DNA of 64,000 nucleotides from Rhea pennata. Taxonomy: Eukaryota; Chordata; Aves; Rheiformes; Rheidae. The position numbers were made by a program, and so were the translations under genes. Positions 44,501-57,516 of this stretch are shown here, piece by piece. Positions within the stretch are counted from its first letter, which is position 1, and each line of letters opens with the position of its first letter. Below the pieces are notes generated by a model. It was not told where the DNA came from and did not search any database. It worked only from the letters and a program-made list of their open reading frames with translations. The stretch covers positions 2,054,501 to 2,118,500 of the forward strand of contig NC_084671.1 of the NCBI RefSeq assembly GCF_028389875.1, read 5' to 3'.

Positions 44501-46743
44501 GGGGAGAAAAGTAATACGTCCCCTGTGAGCTGGAAAACATGTGAAGCTTAATAGTCCCAATAAAAAAATGGGACAGACAGGGCCAAATTCATGGTAATCT
44601 GCGAAGGGGTTACAGGGAGAGGTTTTTAAATGACAAATGTATCAGGAAAAGGCTAGGCATGAGGGATTAAAGGTGGAATCAGTGATTGAATTGTCAGTAC
44701 AATGATTCAAAACATAAACCACAAGCAGAGCAGAGGTCATTTTGTTAATACACAGCACCAGAGCCAGCAGAGACCGTACAGCGACGAGCAAAAAATGCTA
44801 ACTCTACCAGTATATAGCTTTTGTTTCTGCTTCTCCTTCCTCATTTTTGTGCATTTTAATATTTTTGTCCATATTTTTCAACATATGTTTACCTCACTCA
44901 CATCAGAAATAAAACAGGAAAGGTACATTCTAAAGATAATTCCCCTTTTCTATCTGGTCTTTGTTAAATTCAACCCCTCTCTCCCAGGTTTTCATTTATA
45001 GAGTACCTCCTTTATTTTTCCTTTTCACAATGTCTTCTTCTCATTGCAGTTTCTCCTTCTGCTCTCTCTCTCTACTTCGTTTTCTCTATTCCTTCTCTAT
45101 TCCTCCCCTCCATATTTCTCTATTCTGCCTCTATTCCTCCCCTGTCAGCACCACTCAGCTTGTCTCCTGACCATCATCTTTCCTTATCTACTAGAAAACA
45201 TGAGTCCCTTAACACTCCTCACATCTCACACTGTAGGTACTGCCAGTTCAGCCAGAGCAGATCACCCATCAGAGGCACAAGAACAGGTTTACACGTCCTA
45301 GAGAGGTGCCTCCAAAGCTGCAGGAGCTGCTGCAAGCCTTGCTTATCCTTAAGCACTCAAAAAGTCTCATTGATCTCAACAGATCTAATTTCAGTGCATC
45401 AAGAGATGCTCACTCGAACACTATGCTGGGCCAGATTCTCAACTGGTATTCAGATATTTCATTTATTATTAAAAGCAGTGCTACTGCAGCAACACTTTGA
45501 CACTATGAATATAACCATGGCCAGGTTTACAGGGAGAAGCAGTCAGCATCTTCTGTTAGACCAGCTGCTGGAAAACCAGACAAGCTTTAGGTCTCACAAC
45601 CTCCCCTATGAAGGTGCTAAAAAAGTACCACATACAAAGCCTGATACGCTAAGCACAGCGTACACTCCTACCCCTGAGGGCTCTGACCGCTTTCTTCCTC
45701 CGGCCTTTGCCCCTTCCTCATTCAACAGCCATCCTCATCCATCCCAGAAGAGCCCTCTCCTCCCTGTGGCCTGTTCCCCGCGCATTACAACCACAAATTC
45801 ACGGCAGGAATATGCTGCCTTTGCTATACATCCGCTGCACTGCACAGACACGATGCTAAGGGTGGCACTTAGCCTCTCCTCACTTACCGTCCCTCATGAT
45901 TACCTTCAAGACACATTTATTTCTAGGAACAAATACAGGGAAGAATGACTGGACCTATTAAATTCACAGCATAACTCATCTTAAATGCTTTAAATTTCAG
46001 GTAGACCCTCTGTATTTCTAAGTTTCCAATAGGATGGGATAAACTGCAATGACCAGCGCTAAATAGACTAAGAAACTGAACCTCACTATTTTAAAACAAA
46101 ACCTTTGTGTTTCATCTTGAACTGTGAATGGAGGTTTTTCTCTTACAATTAAATACTATTTGTAATCTATTAAGAAATTCCATGTATAGCCAATTAATGG
46201 TCTTTAATTGAAAATAACATTAAATGTAACAAAATATCTTTACAACTGGTAAAGAACACCACTGATCTGATTTGAAAATCCAGTAAAAAGAATCACAGCA
46301 GGGGCTGAAACCTTCAGCTCCACCTAAAATCTATGGAATTGATTTTGTTCCCGTACAAACCAACTGCATTTTTTCTGTTCATTTGCAAGGAAACAGGACT
46401 ACACTTTGGGCTTACTGTAGGTTTTGCCTGAATAAGGACAATAAGGTTTGGCCCCACATTTTTTTCCCCCCCTCAGATTTTTTACTCTCTGCAGACAGTT
46501 TTAAGTTGTTATATTTAATAGAAATCCTGAAAAATTGCAAAATCATGTCAACCTACTGTAATGCACCCTGAGCAGTGAGTTTAATAATAAAGCTGCCTAC
46601 TTGTGAAATATCACAAGGGTCACAAAAACTCACATTATAGCACTGTGGATTATAAACATATTTGAACAGATTAACCATTAAAACATTTTCTTCCAAGTAT
46701 AAAGTTACAATATAGAGGTGCCACTAATTTGTATTGCACACAC
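41530..46743 (-). other. VEPH1: VEPH1 intron between exons B and C (5.2 kb)
   Basis: The intron is 5214 bp, phase 0. It holds a small GC-rich patch at about 42.19-42.31 kb, the CpG-rich island at 43.6-44.2 kb, and a pyrimidine-rich stretch at about 45.03-45.15 kb. A 262-codon plus-strand open frame (45160-45948) has no recognisable domain. The text near 45.43 kb ('gggccagattctcaactggt') resembles the ends of an old sauropsid MITE-like repeat. Confidence 0.8.
43600..44160. promoter_or_regulatory. CpG-rich island in the VEPH1 intron
   Basis: The stretch is GC-rich with many CpGs ('ttcgctgcgggcccctcggc', 'gagcgaggccgccgtctccg') and a C9 run near 43877. It lies about 2.1-2.6 kb upstream of exon C in the VEPH1 direction. 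Overlapping open frames of 90-214 codons on both strands are low-complexity and look like by-products of GC content. A regulatory role is inferred only from composition. Confidence 0.45.
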
Positions 46744-46883
46744 CTGCTGAAAGAGAAACATGATATGGATCCATAGCGAAGGCTGTTGGCTGATGAGAGT
46801 AAAACTGGATTTACTGTATAGGCAGTAATGGCCCTTCAGGGGACAGCTGAAGAACAACTTTGCTACACAACTTCTAACAGTAT
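46744..46883 (-). CDS. VEPH1: VEPH1 coding exon B (140 nt)
   Basis: This short exon has no internal reason to be called by length alone. It was found by looking for the expected continuation of VEPH1 after the CIIE of the upstream exon. It begins after TATTTCTAG with AT, which completes the split Asp codon, and then reads 46 residues from [11 protein letters not shown] to [10 protein letters not shown]. It ends CAGCAG followed by GTGTG, a usable donor. Length and phase fit both neighbours exactly (phase 1 in, phase 0 out). The segment is hydrophobic and aromatic and probably forms beta structure at the start of the conserved C-terminal half. The paralogous insert [11 protein letters not shown] is close to the human sequence as remembered. 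Confidence 0.93.
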
Positions 46884-47680
46884 CTAGAAATAAATATACA
46901 TAATATTAAAATCAACTACATAAAAGAAATAAATCCAACCATCCATTATTAGTATATGTGCAATCACACACTACTTGTGGATATATTTCCACCCAGTGTT
47001 TGAAATAATCTGATCACGCTCCCATTTATCAAGCGTACATACAACATTCTTGGTTAACTTCTGCTGTGTTCAGAAGGGCATTACTGCATCTGTGCCCTTA
47101 AATATAGGCCGTGTAACAGTACTAGAGAAATTTTATCCTTTATCACTATAAATCTTACGCAGTTGTTTACACCCAAACACAGAAGATACACAATACAGAC
47201 AGTGCACAATAAGGCCGTTAGCATTTTTCTTCTTCATGTTTTAAGTTCCTCATGTACTCTATATGTGCTGTTTCACTTATTAAACCAGACAGATGTGTCA
47301 AAACTGTTCATCACTTGTTGGAAAAAACATCCCATATTAGGAAGTAGCCACATGTGGCCTGACATTTATGAAATTCATACGGGGTTCTTACTCAGATAAA
47401 AGCTGGTTTCTCTATGAATTGAACCCTGTTAAGGAATGCAGTGTTCACTTCCTAACTAGAAAACAACTCTTAAGTCGTTGCTAAAAGCAGCATTATTTCC
47501 CTCACTTTGTAATGGATTCTCCATGAGCCAAAGTTGCATAAATGGATTTGCAATATTGCTATACGTTTGCTGTTTGCTCTACAGGCCATCTTCTGTACTG
47601 CTGCCCAGCATCACGTGTGCTTCTCAGTCGCACACGTGTCGCTTCTCGGCCCATCCAACTCCTCGCGCGCGCAGCACCAG

Positions 47681-47992
47681 CGCGTCCGCCTGCCCCTGCC
47701 CGCGCAGGGATGCTCTCGGTGCTGCGCCGCGGCGCGCCCGCCTGCCCCTGCCCGGGCAGGGATGCTCTCGGTGCCGCGCCGCGGCGCGTCCGCCTGCCCC
47801 TGCCCGGGCAGGGATGCTCTCGGTGCCGCGCCGCGGCGCGTCCGCCTGCCCCTGCCCGGGCAGGGATGCTCTCGGTGCCGCGCCGCGGCGCGTCCGCCTG
47901 CCCCTGCCCGCGCAGGGATGCTCTCGGTGCCGCGCCGCGGCGCGTCCGCCTGCCCCTGCCCGCGCAGGGATGCTCTCGGTGCTGCGCTGCTG
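47681..47992. repeat. Minisatellite, 52-bp unit, six copies, very GC-rich
   Basis: The motif GATGCTCTCGG recurs at 47709, 47761, 47813, 47865, 47917 and 47969, exactly 52 bp apart, which sets the unit length. Each unit contains CTGCCC(G/C)GCAG and GCGCCGCGGCGC. The latter is a perfect palindrome, and the former is a perfect palindrome in copies 2-4 (CTGCCCGGGCAG). Copies 1, 5 and 6 carry CCCGCGCAG instead. The copies are nearly identical apart from a few C/T and C/G differences. Because 52 is not a multiple of three, the array reads open in all three forward frames and in reverse frames, giving Pro/Ala/Arg-rich phantom proteins of 130-193 codons. It is a non-coding VNTR candidate. Confidence 0.95.
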
Positions 47993-50962
47993 CGGTCTGC
48001 ACACGCCGCTTACCAAGTGCGCACACTGTGTAGTTCTGGTTGAAATACTTTACTCCTGAATGCTGCCTCCTAAACCAGGGTGCTGGCATACTTTGCAGCC
48101 GTTCGCTAATTGAGAGGCACAACATGCAAGGGAAAGGGATCGCTGCTCCTGGCTGTCTTCAGGGGAAGACGCTCAAACCAGAGACGAAGCATGGGGGCAG
48201 GTGCTGGCACGGCCACTCTTGCTACTGTGGCCGCAGGCTTTGCAGCAAAGAACACAACGGAAAAGGCCTGGAACTCTAACAGGACAAAGACCAAAAATGC
48301 ACTTAATTAGATGCTGGGAAATTTGGACTATGTACATTCATAACTATGAATAAGTATCATCCACTAAACAGACAGGTTTTCTTCAGAAAGGCAGTGTGAC
48401 TCATAGTCCCAACCTCAGTGCACTATTAACAAGAGAGAGTGTTTCTAATTCTCACTGCTCTGTCAAATACTATCTACTTATGTCATCAGTGATCATGCCA
48501 TTTATAGATTAAAAAAAATTGCAGGTTACCTGCAATCTGAAAGTGTCCATCAGGATCAGATGCTGAGTACAAAAGGTTGTATACTGCATATCATAATTTT
48601 ACCAATTCTAAACCTACTGTGCTGTTTTTAATTGGAAATAAAGGCCTTTGAAATGCATGCATCTGTTTTTGCAAATATGGAACTCATTTTTTTTGCCTTG
48701 ATTAACTACTCATGATAACAGCACGAAAGGCATAACCTAATCAGATCTCTTTATTAACTTGAAATAGCAGTATCTTTTTATAACCCCTTGGAACAGGAAC
48801 AAGCAGCTCTCCAAAGTAAAAAAGCTTGGAAAACAAAAGAGAAATTCTTAACTGAGGACCATGATGCAAAATACAGGGGATAGTTGCACTCTCTTCGTAC
48901 AGCTGGACAGTGGAACAACCAACCCTGCCAGCTGCTGCCACACTTATTTCCTGGCTAAAGGCTGAAAAAGCAGACAGACAGAAAAGCATTCCTCCTGCGC
49001 TGGCTGATGAGCCCACTAGACAGACCCATATGCAGACCTGCTGTTCCTGACCTCTCCTGAGGACCTGTCCTGCCAACACCTGCAACGTCAATGCAAAAGC
49101 ATTTTAGCATTTTCAAGGCAAACAAAGAGCATGCATATTCTCTCGTGGAGCCACTCAGCCAGGTCTCTCTACGCAGCATCGACAAAACGAATTGCGTATT
49201 TAAGAATGCTGACCTGGGCCAGCTGGAAAGAGGCACATTACTCAGAACCTCGTGCTATCCTGGTGAGTCACAATGCAATGAAGGTGTAGGAATAAAACGC
49301 TGTAAGAAAACATTCTAACTGGAAAAATGAACTGAAACTTTTTGAAAATGTGACTAATGGGAGATGGTTTAAATAGCATATCCTTCTGGATCTACTGACA
49401 ATGAGAGCCAGCAAAAAGGAAGACTATCAGAACGTAGATAATCTTGAAATACTTGTTTTTAACAGTTTTCATCTAACCAAGATGCGAAAGCATAGAAATG
49501 TAATAAACTCAGTATTTCACATAAAAAAATAGCATATGAGAAATGACTAAACCAGAGTTACAGAAAGACCAATGAATTAGGTTGTTCCTGAACACGCAGA
49601 AAATTCAAAACTTGGAATGGGGGAATCCACTTAACTCTGGGTAAGCAGCCAGACTGCTATTAAGATCTGGGACACAGAACTTCAGAAGCTGGATATCAGA
49701 AGCCACTTTATTATGTTTTGACAAAGCTATTTGAAATTGCCAAAAAAGTCATTCACTAACAAGCTGGGGCAGTAGACTGCATTGAAATTCCAAAATAACA
49801 TAGGAGAAAAGATCTGAGACATTAAAAAAAAGCACAGAAAGATTAAAGTTGGAGTCGACAAAAAACAGTAGAAGTACAACACATGCTGTGGGGAAAAAAA
49901 CACAAGCCAAGGCAATGCTTAATATTTGGAAGTGAATGAAGAGTGAAAATGGATTATACAGACTGTAGATAAATGGATGACAACAGCACTTCTTTCTCAG
50001 AGGAACACTTACAAGGTATGACCAACAACATTGCAGCAGATGGATTATCTGAAAACCAATGGGGTGTACATTAATCTTTAATCATCGGCAGGTACACAAA
50101 CCAAGATGGGACCAGAAAGAGTGATACTGAAAGGAAAAAGAAAAAAAAAAGCCACAGGCACAGGAAGGTCTGAGGGTAAAACAAAGTGGTGAACTTTCCT
50201 CTCAGAGAAGGAGTACTTGAACTAAATCAAAATGATATTGAGCAAAACAGAATGACAAAATATCATCTAGTTCACTGCACTTTAAAGAGACAAAAATTAC
50301 CCAGACCAGCCCTGACTCTCCTTATGTATGGGCAAGCAAACAAGCAAACATGTCCGTATTTGTCCCAAGAGAGTGCATTTAGCTGAAGACAATTTTGAAG
50401 ACATCTCTTTGGCTGTGAGACAGATTAAAAGAGGAACTGAACTGGGGCCATTATTCTTGGCTTCAGAGAACATACTGAAATAAGAGTCCTGCTAAATTCT
50501 GCTAAACTGAGATAATAATTCTGAAAGAAAACCAACTTAGATGTAGATCACAGAAATATCACACTCATAAGCAACATGCCCCCACTCTCCCATCGCAGGA
50601 AAAAGATAGGGCATAAAATCCACTATTTTTGAAACAGTAAGGAAAAACTGAGTTTAACCTAACTATGCAACCAGCAACCTGACAGTGTTCATGTTCAATA
50701 TTAAAAAAGAGTATAAGAAACTGAAGTGGTTAATTAGAGAGGCCTTAAGTCCCGGGACATACTAAAGCACAAAAACTAAAGGATGCCTCCAAGGCAGTTG
50801 TTCACAGAATGTTCTTCCAAAAGTACAGTCCAAACTAAAGACCCCTGGTTTAAGCATCATAGATGCTAAAAAAAACCCCAAAAACAAACAAAAAACTCTT
50901 TATTTCATTACACTCAAACGGAAGTGGAAGTTTGTCTTTATTTCACTCACATGAAAAGTTTA

Positions 50963-51007
50963 GTTTATGGTCACTGCCAGCACTCTCAGCTAGCAGTGAC
51001 CATAAAC
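50963..51007. repeat. Hairpin with 15-bp perfect inverted arms
   Basis: The arms GTTTATGGTCACTGC (50963-50977) and GCAGTGACCATAAAC (50993-51007) are exact reverse complements. Inside them a single C/A mismatch is followed by an AG/CT pair and a nine-base loop. The predicted stem would have 17 paired bases with one mismatch. No target-site duplication or longer repeat could be seen around it. Confidence 0.85.
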
Positions 51008-54000
51008 CAATACTGCCACCACTAAAAGGAGCTGGCTTCAACGCTTTCCTCTGCTGTGAGCACAGCAGTTATTTCTTCCGTTACAAATGTATAAATTGAC
51101 AAGAAACCTGGGACACATTTAAAGGGTGCCAGCAAACACTGGAGTGCATTAAACAACTGCACAAGACAACAAAGTCCAGGGCTAAATTTCTTGTCAATCA
51201 CATCGAGGCCACACCAGTCTGACGAAAGCACGCCGGCGCCTGCGCACACAGGAGTCATTATGCCTACTAGCAGAGCACAGCAAAACTGCAGACTCTTGCT
51301 CTGGTCGGCAGTCAAGGAAGAACTCAGTCCTAGCTAGGATTTTGTTTAATATGACTGAAGGAAATTCCTAAGTGCCACAGGGAAAAAAAAAAAAAGGTTG
51401 GAAAGGCTATATGGAGGCAACACAAAAATCTACAAAATTGTTCAGCAAGGCATTCTCAAAGATTTTGAGAAAAAAACTAATGCTGATAATACATGCCAAA
51501 ATTAAAATTTAGCTCAAGTGTTGGAGTCCTTGCTGGCTGCACAAAAAGTTATCCTTGAAAAGAAAAAGTCTTCATTTGTCAAGACCACCAAAAAGTCTTG
51601 CTTATCAGATAATCTTCAAACATTTACTATAATATCAGTGATTACTTGTAGCTAGACTTTTTTGCTACATTTGATAAGCTGAATATGGCAATGTCTGGTA
51701 ACAAGACAAAGTGTACTAGGTATGTATTTTAATGGTTTGCATGAAATTCCAGTTTCAACGTGTAACAGCCAATCTCTGCTCCCCAGAGATCCCCAGTGGA
51801 AAGTGATATTTAGGTAATAAACTCTTCCTAAAAAAGACTAAGATGACTGTGACCCATATTTAGCACTGCTGCATTCAAATGCAAACCAAAATGTCAGTAT
51901 TTTGGCAATTTTCCCTCTCATGTAGCAGTTTCAGTCTCTGACTGTGCACTGTATCTCTCCGCAGCACATAGTAATAACATTCACTAGACATTTTGACAGA
52001 ACTAGTACAAAATTGCCCTTTTCTATCTTATTCAGTGATCCCAAGGAACCTTATTTAGGCCTCAAAATGTCTATTACAGCAGGTCTTTTCTGTTTTACCT
52101 TGAATATAAGTGAGAAACAGAAAAGTGGAAGGATCATTTAGGTGCAAAGCAGGGAGTGCAACACAACTTTGTGCACACTTGTGCTCACACAAATTTTAAC
52201 ACAGAATGAAAAAGGTGCTTTTTAAATCACTATTATTTATAAATGACATATAATTATGTACTCAATATGATAAGTAGTTTAAGATGTATTTTTTGCTTTT
52301 CTAAAACACATGTATGTGAAAATGGCTAAACTTTAAGCAAGCTACGTTGCATACTTTTTCCAGTCCCTCATTGCAATGTTATATATAACACTATGAACCC
52401 TGTGCAATCCCAACTGATTTCAGAGGAATTAAAGCAGAGCTAATACAACATAGCAAGATCTATCTACACCTGTGAAACTTTAAGACAGTCATTTCTACTC
52501 CAAACAAGTCACAGAGTTTGCACTTGGGAATGCATAGCAGCTTGCATCAGGGTACCTCACCTAACAGGGAACAAATCTGGAGGCTTAGTTAGGAAACAGG
52601 AGCAAAAAAACTGATAGACCACTTGCAGGCTTAAGATAGAGTGAAAAAAAATTCAAATTCCCACTACAAGAAGTTATATGCATAATTGAGAAAAATCCTT
52701 TAATATTGTACAAAGCAGTCGACATAAAAATAGGAAAGGGACCTGCAAGGCCTGCACAGCTGGGTAACGTATGCTCCACACGAATGGCAGCACAGGAATC
52801 CCTTCTGGTGCAGTGGTGTAACCTTTAAGGCTTACGAGTTCAGGACAGGTGAGGGCTAGAAGTATAGCCAATAAATCCACTGTTCATACAGGTCCTATGC
52901 TCAATCTTTGTTTCAGTGTCTGAACCAGGGAAGAATCCCTGGGGGAAGGGAAAAGAAACCAGTCTCAGTCTACAAAGGTGGAGACAACTTTGTTTCCTGA
53001 ATCTCTATGTAATTCCCCATGTGGAAACACGTAATCATTCACTCCAACTTTGCCTGGTAAGGAAAGATGAATTCTGTCCTGAAGAAACTTTCAGGATAAC
53101 AGTGGGATACAATACATGTGAGATTTCTGTCAACAAAACTTAATAGCTCTGTAACAGTTTCCCCAGCACATAGCAAATCTTGGCAAGTGCCAGTAATTCA
53201 ATGTTGACTTAAGATTCTTTTGATGTGATTTAAAGCAATGAAGTCCAAATTACAGCAAAGATGGATCTGCAACTCTTTAAAATAATTGGTCAAAAGTATG
53301 TAAGGGAAGAAGGAAGGAAAAAATTAACTAATTTCCCTGAGGACATTAAGCCTATAACATTGGTCACATTTAAGCTACACATTTACAGACTCTAGAATTA
53401 GTTCTGTGCTTTAAAAACTATTGTCACTTCTAAAAGTAGAAAGTAAATTTAAAGCAGTGTGTTTATGCCAACTTCTAGCTCACTTAGTAACCTGTCCCAT
53501 CTGACCTAAATTAGGATTATGGAAACACTATCTCAACTATTGTATTTTTGACTCTAATTGTACTTCTATATTAACTCGACTCATAGAGGCTTTAAATGTG
53601 AGGAAAAATACACAAAAAAATAGAGATATACTTGTCTTACAACTATTTTAAGAATGTTAGCTTATGGAGCTGGACGATGCATACAGTTGTCTGTCTTGGA
53701 CCAAGAAAATTCCTTGCATATGTCAATACGCCAAAAGACATTGCAATAGGAGTAAAGGATAAAACAACGTAACATCAGGTACATCTTCACTGTAGCATTA
53801 ACTAAGAATAGGCAGTCTCATGCAAATGCATGCGGTGCCTTGGTCTGAATGCGAGTCACCACCACATCCATGCTGCTATCGTATCACTCGCGTGAAAAAT
53901 GAGGCTGTCACGGATCTGGGTGCTGCTGTACCCTGAACCATGCTCTGACTTTCTCAGAGACAGTTATGGGACATTTTGTGGTTTTGCCACTCATTTTAGT

Positions 54001-54660
54001 AATGACAGAGAAACAGTGGGAAGGCACAGCCCCATTTCTCCGTACGCGGGCTGCCAGGCCGTGCCTGCACTGCAAGGTGGAAAGCTTGCTAGTCTGAATG
54101 CTCTCAGCACTGCTGTACCCAAGGATGGGCCAGCGAGCTCCAGTGCAAAGCGGTTTTATTAGGTGAGAAGCCTGCGTATGTTGATTAGGTTTTCGTTCAG
54201 GGTAAGCACCAACTCAGAAGCCAAATTAACTAGGCAAAGAAGGAGAGGTCATAGTTTTGCTTCAACTCATTAGCAGCAAAGAAATACCTACTGCTGCCAA
54301 ACACCCAGGATAATAAACTGAGCAGAGAGAGCAATTGCTGTTTTTACCCCATTACTATGAATTATCCCTACGCTCAAGCACACAGGAGCAAACCAAAAAT
54401 GAGATGTTGTAGAGCTCTGTGCATCCTTTCACCACGGGGCTCCTCATCTCCACCTCCCCATGGTCATTGCACCCACTCAGGCTCCTCCACCAGTGACAGC
54501 AGCTGCTGCGAGACTCGGACATATCTCCTCCTTAGAGAGGCCTAAAGGAGGAGTTCTCCTTCTCCACCTTGGCTTCAACTTGGGTTACAAGATTTCGAGC
54601 AGCACAAAGAAAATATTTCAAAACATAAAGAACATGCTGAAGGCAATACAAAGCGTTTTT

Positions 54661-54691
<31 letters not shown>

Positions 54692-54708
54692 ATATATATA
54701 TATATGCG

Positions 54709-54743
<35 letters not shown>
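54661..54743. repeat. Compound (TA)n(TG)n(TA)n(CA)n microsatellite
   Basis: The tract runs as (TA)8, (TG)7, (TA)n around a central TATGCGTATA, a longer (TA)n and finally (CA)6. The TG and CA blocks are complementary to each other, so the whole tract can fold back on itself. Tyr/Ile/His-rich open frames over it are artefacts of the repeat. Confidence 0.95.
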
Positions 54744-54744
<1 letters not shown>

Positions 54745-57515
54745 TATATAAATCTCCTAGTGCCCCAGATTTCATTGACTGATTAAGCTCCCAAGAAAAT
54801 GCAACTTCCGGTCAAGAAATGACTTGTTTTTCTACAAGAATAAGGGAATAGGTGTTGGAATTTTGAAATTAACTACTCAGTGGTTGTGCTTGGGAAAAAG
54901 AACAAACTATGAACGCAAGAATTCATCAGCAGAGATTCTGCTTGTTTACCTCAGCTTAATATGTTGGAGTAAACAGTAGGTGCATAATCACTGATCTGGG
55001 GAACAATTCATGCATTATTTGGTTTAGACAGGTAATCCTTCACTCTTCAATAAAATTTCCTAAAAGGAGTAAAAGTATGCTCATAAATTCTGCCAGATAG
55101 AATCAAAACAACCCATAAACATACAAGCGAATAATAAGAAATAGATACAACTTTTTAAATTTCAGTTTTAAATCATGGACTTCCTCAGCCTGATCTCTTC
55201 ACTTTTGATTAAAGATGAGTATACAAACTATAGATATGTTTAAAGGAAAAAAAAAGTAAATTTGAAACAATTAGCCTTAAGAAACAACATTTTTTTTTTG
55301 TTTTGATTTTGAACACAACCAGCTTTGCAATCTGATGGCTTATTACATCTGCCACAACTGAGACTAATAGGTTTCATGTCCAGTACATAACATCCCCAGT
55401 AACATAAATGTTACTGAAGGAGATATTATAATGGGGTCTGGACAGTCACTGCAATGCACTTAGCACACCAGGCTCAGCAAATTTGAGTGGCAAAAGCCAC
55501 CTTAGAGAATATACAGACTTGCTAACTTCATAAAATGCTCTACCTTCCTTCCTTCACCATCAGGGTAATGCAAAGATGATGTCATTTGAGACGGCACAGC
55601 AGTAATCTCCATTACACTGTCCCATCTTCAGAAGCAAAGGCGCTTCTGTAAAGAAGTACAAACTGTAGGGAGCCTGTCAGACCTGCGTAGGAGAACAGGG
55701 CACAGGGAAAGTGTCCTTCTTCTGCAGTCCCATGGCTGGCTGTCTCCTTCTGTGACAACCCTTAGCTGCCTCTGATCAGCAAGCAGGAAGCTCCCGGCTC
55801 CAGCAGATGGCTGCTGGACTCCTCTCCTCCACACCAGGGCAGACATCTGACCCTCCCAACCTCAGACAGTCTCTTAGGATTCATTCCCTGCACCCTGACT
55901 GCTCTCCTGGTGAAATCTGGCTTTTCTCTCTGAATCTTAAACCAAAGATGGGGCTGGACCAAGCAGCCAAAGTAGAGACGTCCTAGCAGCTGTGAAAGCT
56001 TCTGGAGGAATATATAGACCTGTCCTGGTCTGACCCACCTACTGAATCACAGAAGTAAAACTTCTTTGGTTTGGGTTTTTTCTCTAGGAGAGTGATAATA
56101 AATCCTCAAAGGAAACCTATCAGTTACCACATAAATGCATCTGGAGATCAGTTTATTTCTCAGTGTTTAAACAGATGCTTCCAAATTAGGTGTAAAAGGC
56201 ACATAATTTGCTATTATCACATATGAGATGGCAGCAAGTTATGAGTGTGCTTGTGTTCCTATTACGCTCCCTGTTGAGCTGGGAATTTCTCTGGAATTTG
56301 ATGATCCAGACCATTGCAAACTGGATCACCATTCTGTGAGTTAGCACTTCCATTTTCACAGTGTATTCTCACATTTGGGATGAATTTGAAAGTTAATACC
56401 AGTTCTATATAATAAAATGCCAACAAATATTTTTTGGCATAGCAAAAACACAGTTGATTTCTGGAAACATTGGCCTGAGTCTATGCAACTTTGCGGTCAC
56501 ACTGAATTAGCAGATGCTCATATGTTCTAAATCAATGTTTGGCTTATGGAATGCTTAAATTTATCAGAACAGTGCAGAGGCAAGCACTGCAGGGGAGCAA
56601 TGATCTTTTCCATCTACTCTATCATATGGTACTAATTATCTCTCAATAGAGCATAAAACATAACAACAACCAGATTTAGGGCCAGCATACTGCAACCTGT
56701 TTCCACTGCCACTGCTGTCTTTTCGAGAGTCCTGTCATTAATCCTACAAACTGTTTGCTGTTTATATTTCTTCCTATAGAGCAACAGGGAGCCAGGAATG
56801 ACTTACTGCTACAAAATGATTATAATATTATTTTTCATTGAACGGCGCTGCCTTTTGAAATTGATTCTGATGTGGCTTCAATGGCCAAGAATTGTATGAT
56901 ATTTTATATCTCCCTGAGCTCTAGCCTTTTAAAGAAGAATTTAAGCAGGCTAGAGATGTGCAAATCCTTCAGTATATTCTATATACATATTTTATCAAAT
57001 ATGTTCTTTCTGATGCCTCACTTTACACACCTGTTAACTCCAATGGTTTAAACTGTAGGCATTAATGGTGACATTTTTATCCCAAAGAGCAACTAGAGTG
57101 GAAACAGGGAATTGTCCTCAAATCATAAACAAACAACAGCAGCAGTACAGATGCCTGTCCATGAACCATTTGACAGCAGTCACTCCCAGAGACAGACTGC
57201 GTGGGCCATGTGCTTGATCCATAACTCCTAAAAGTGAAACAAGAAGAACAAGTCACCTGACATGCAGGGTTCAAGATAAGAACTGTGAGACTGGAACTGT
57301 TGGAGGCCACTAGATGACAGAGAACTTTGGGCCAGATGGAGAAGTAATCAGGGCAAACAATATAAAAGAGAGCAGCATTTGTTCCCAGATGGATTGCTGT
57401 GGCACTCCTAAAGCCAGCTCCAACAGGTCACACCACCACCATCATCTAATCCTGGAATGTCATCTTTCATCTACACCTTTCAAAGCAACTTACTGAAACC
57501 ATCCCTATTTCTCCA

Positions 57516-57516
<1 letters not shown>

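Noticed and set aside
47681..47992. CRISPR array
   Set aside because: The 52-bp units are contiguous with no unique spacers, and the context is a vertebrate intron.
47478..48125. Long Pro/Ala/Arg-rich open frames on both strands
   Set aside because: All are produced by the 52-bp minisatellite, whose unit length rotates the frame and contains no stop codons.
54460..54786. Tyr/Ile-rich open frames
   Set aside because: Generated by the TA/TG/CA microsatellite.
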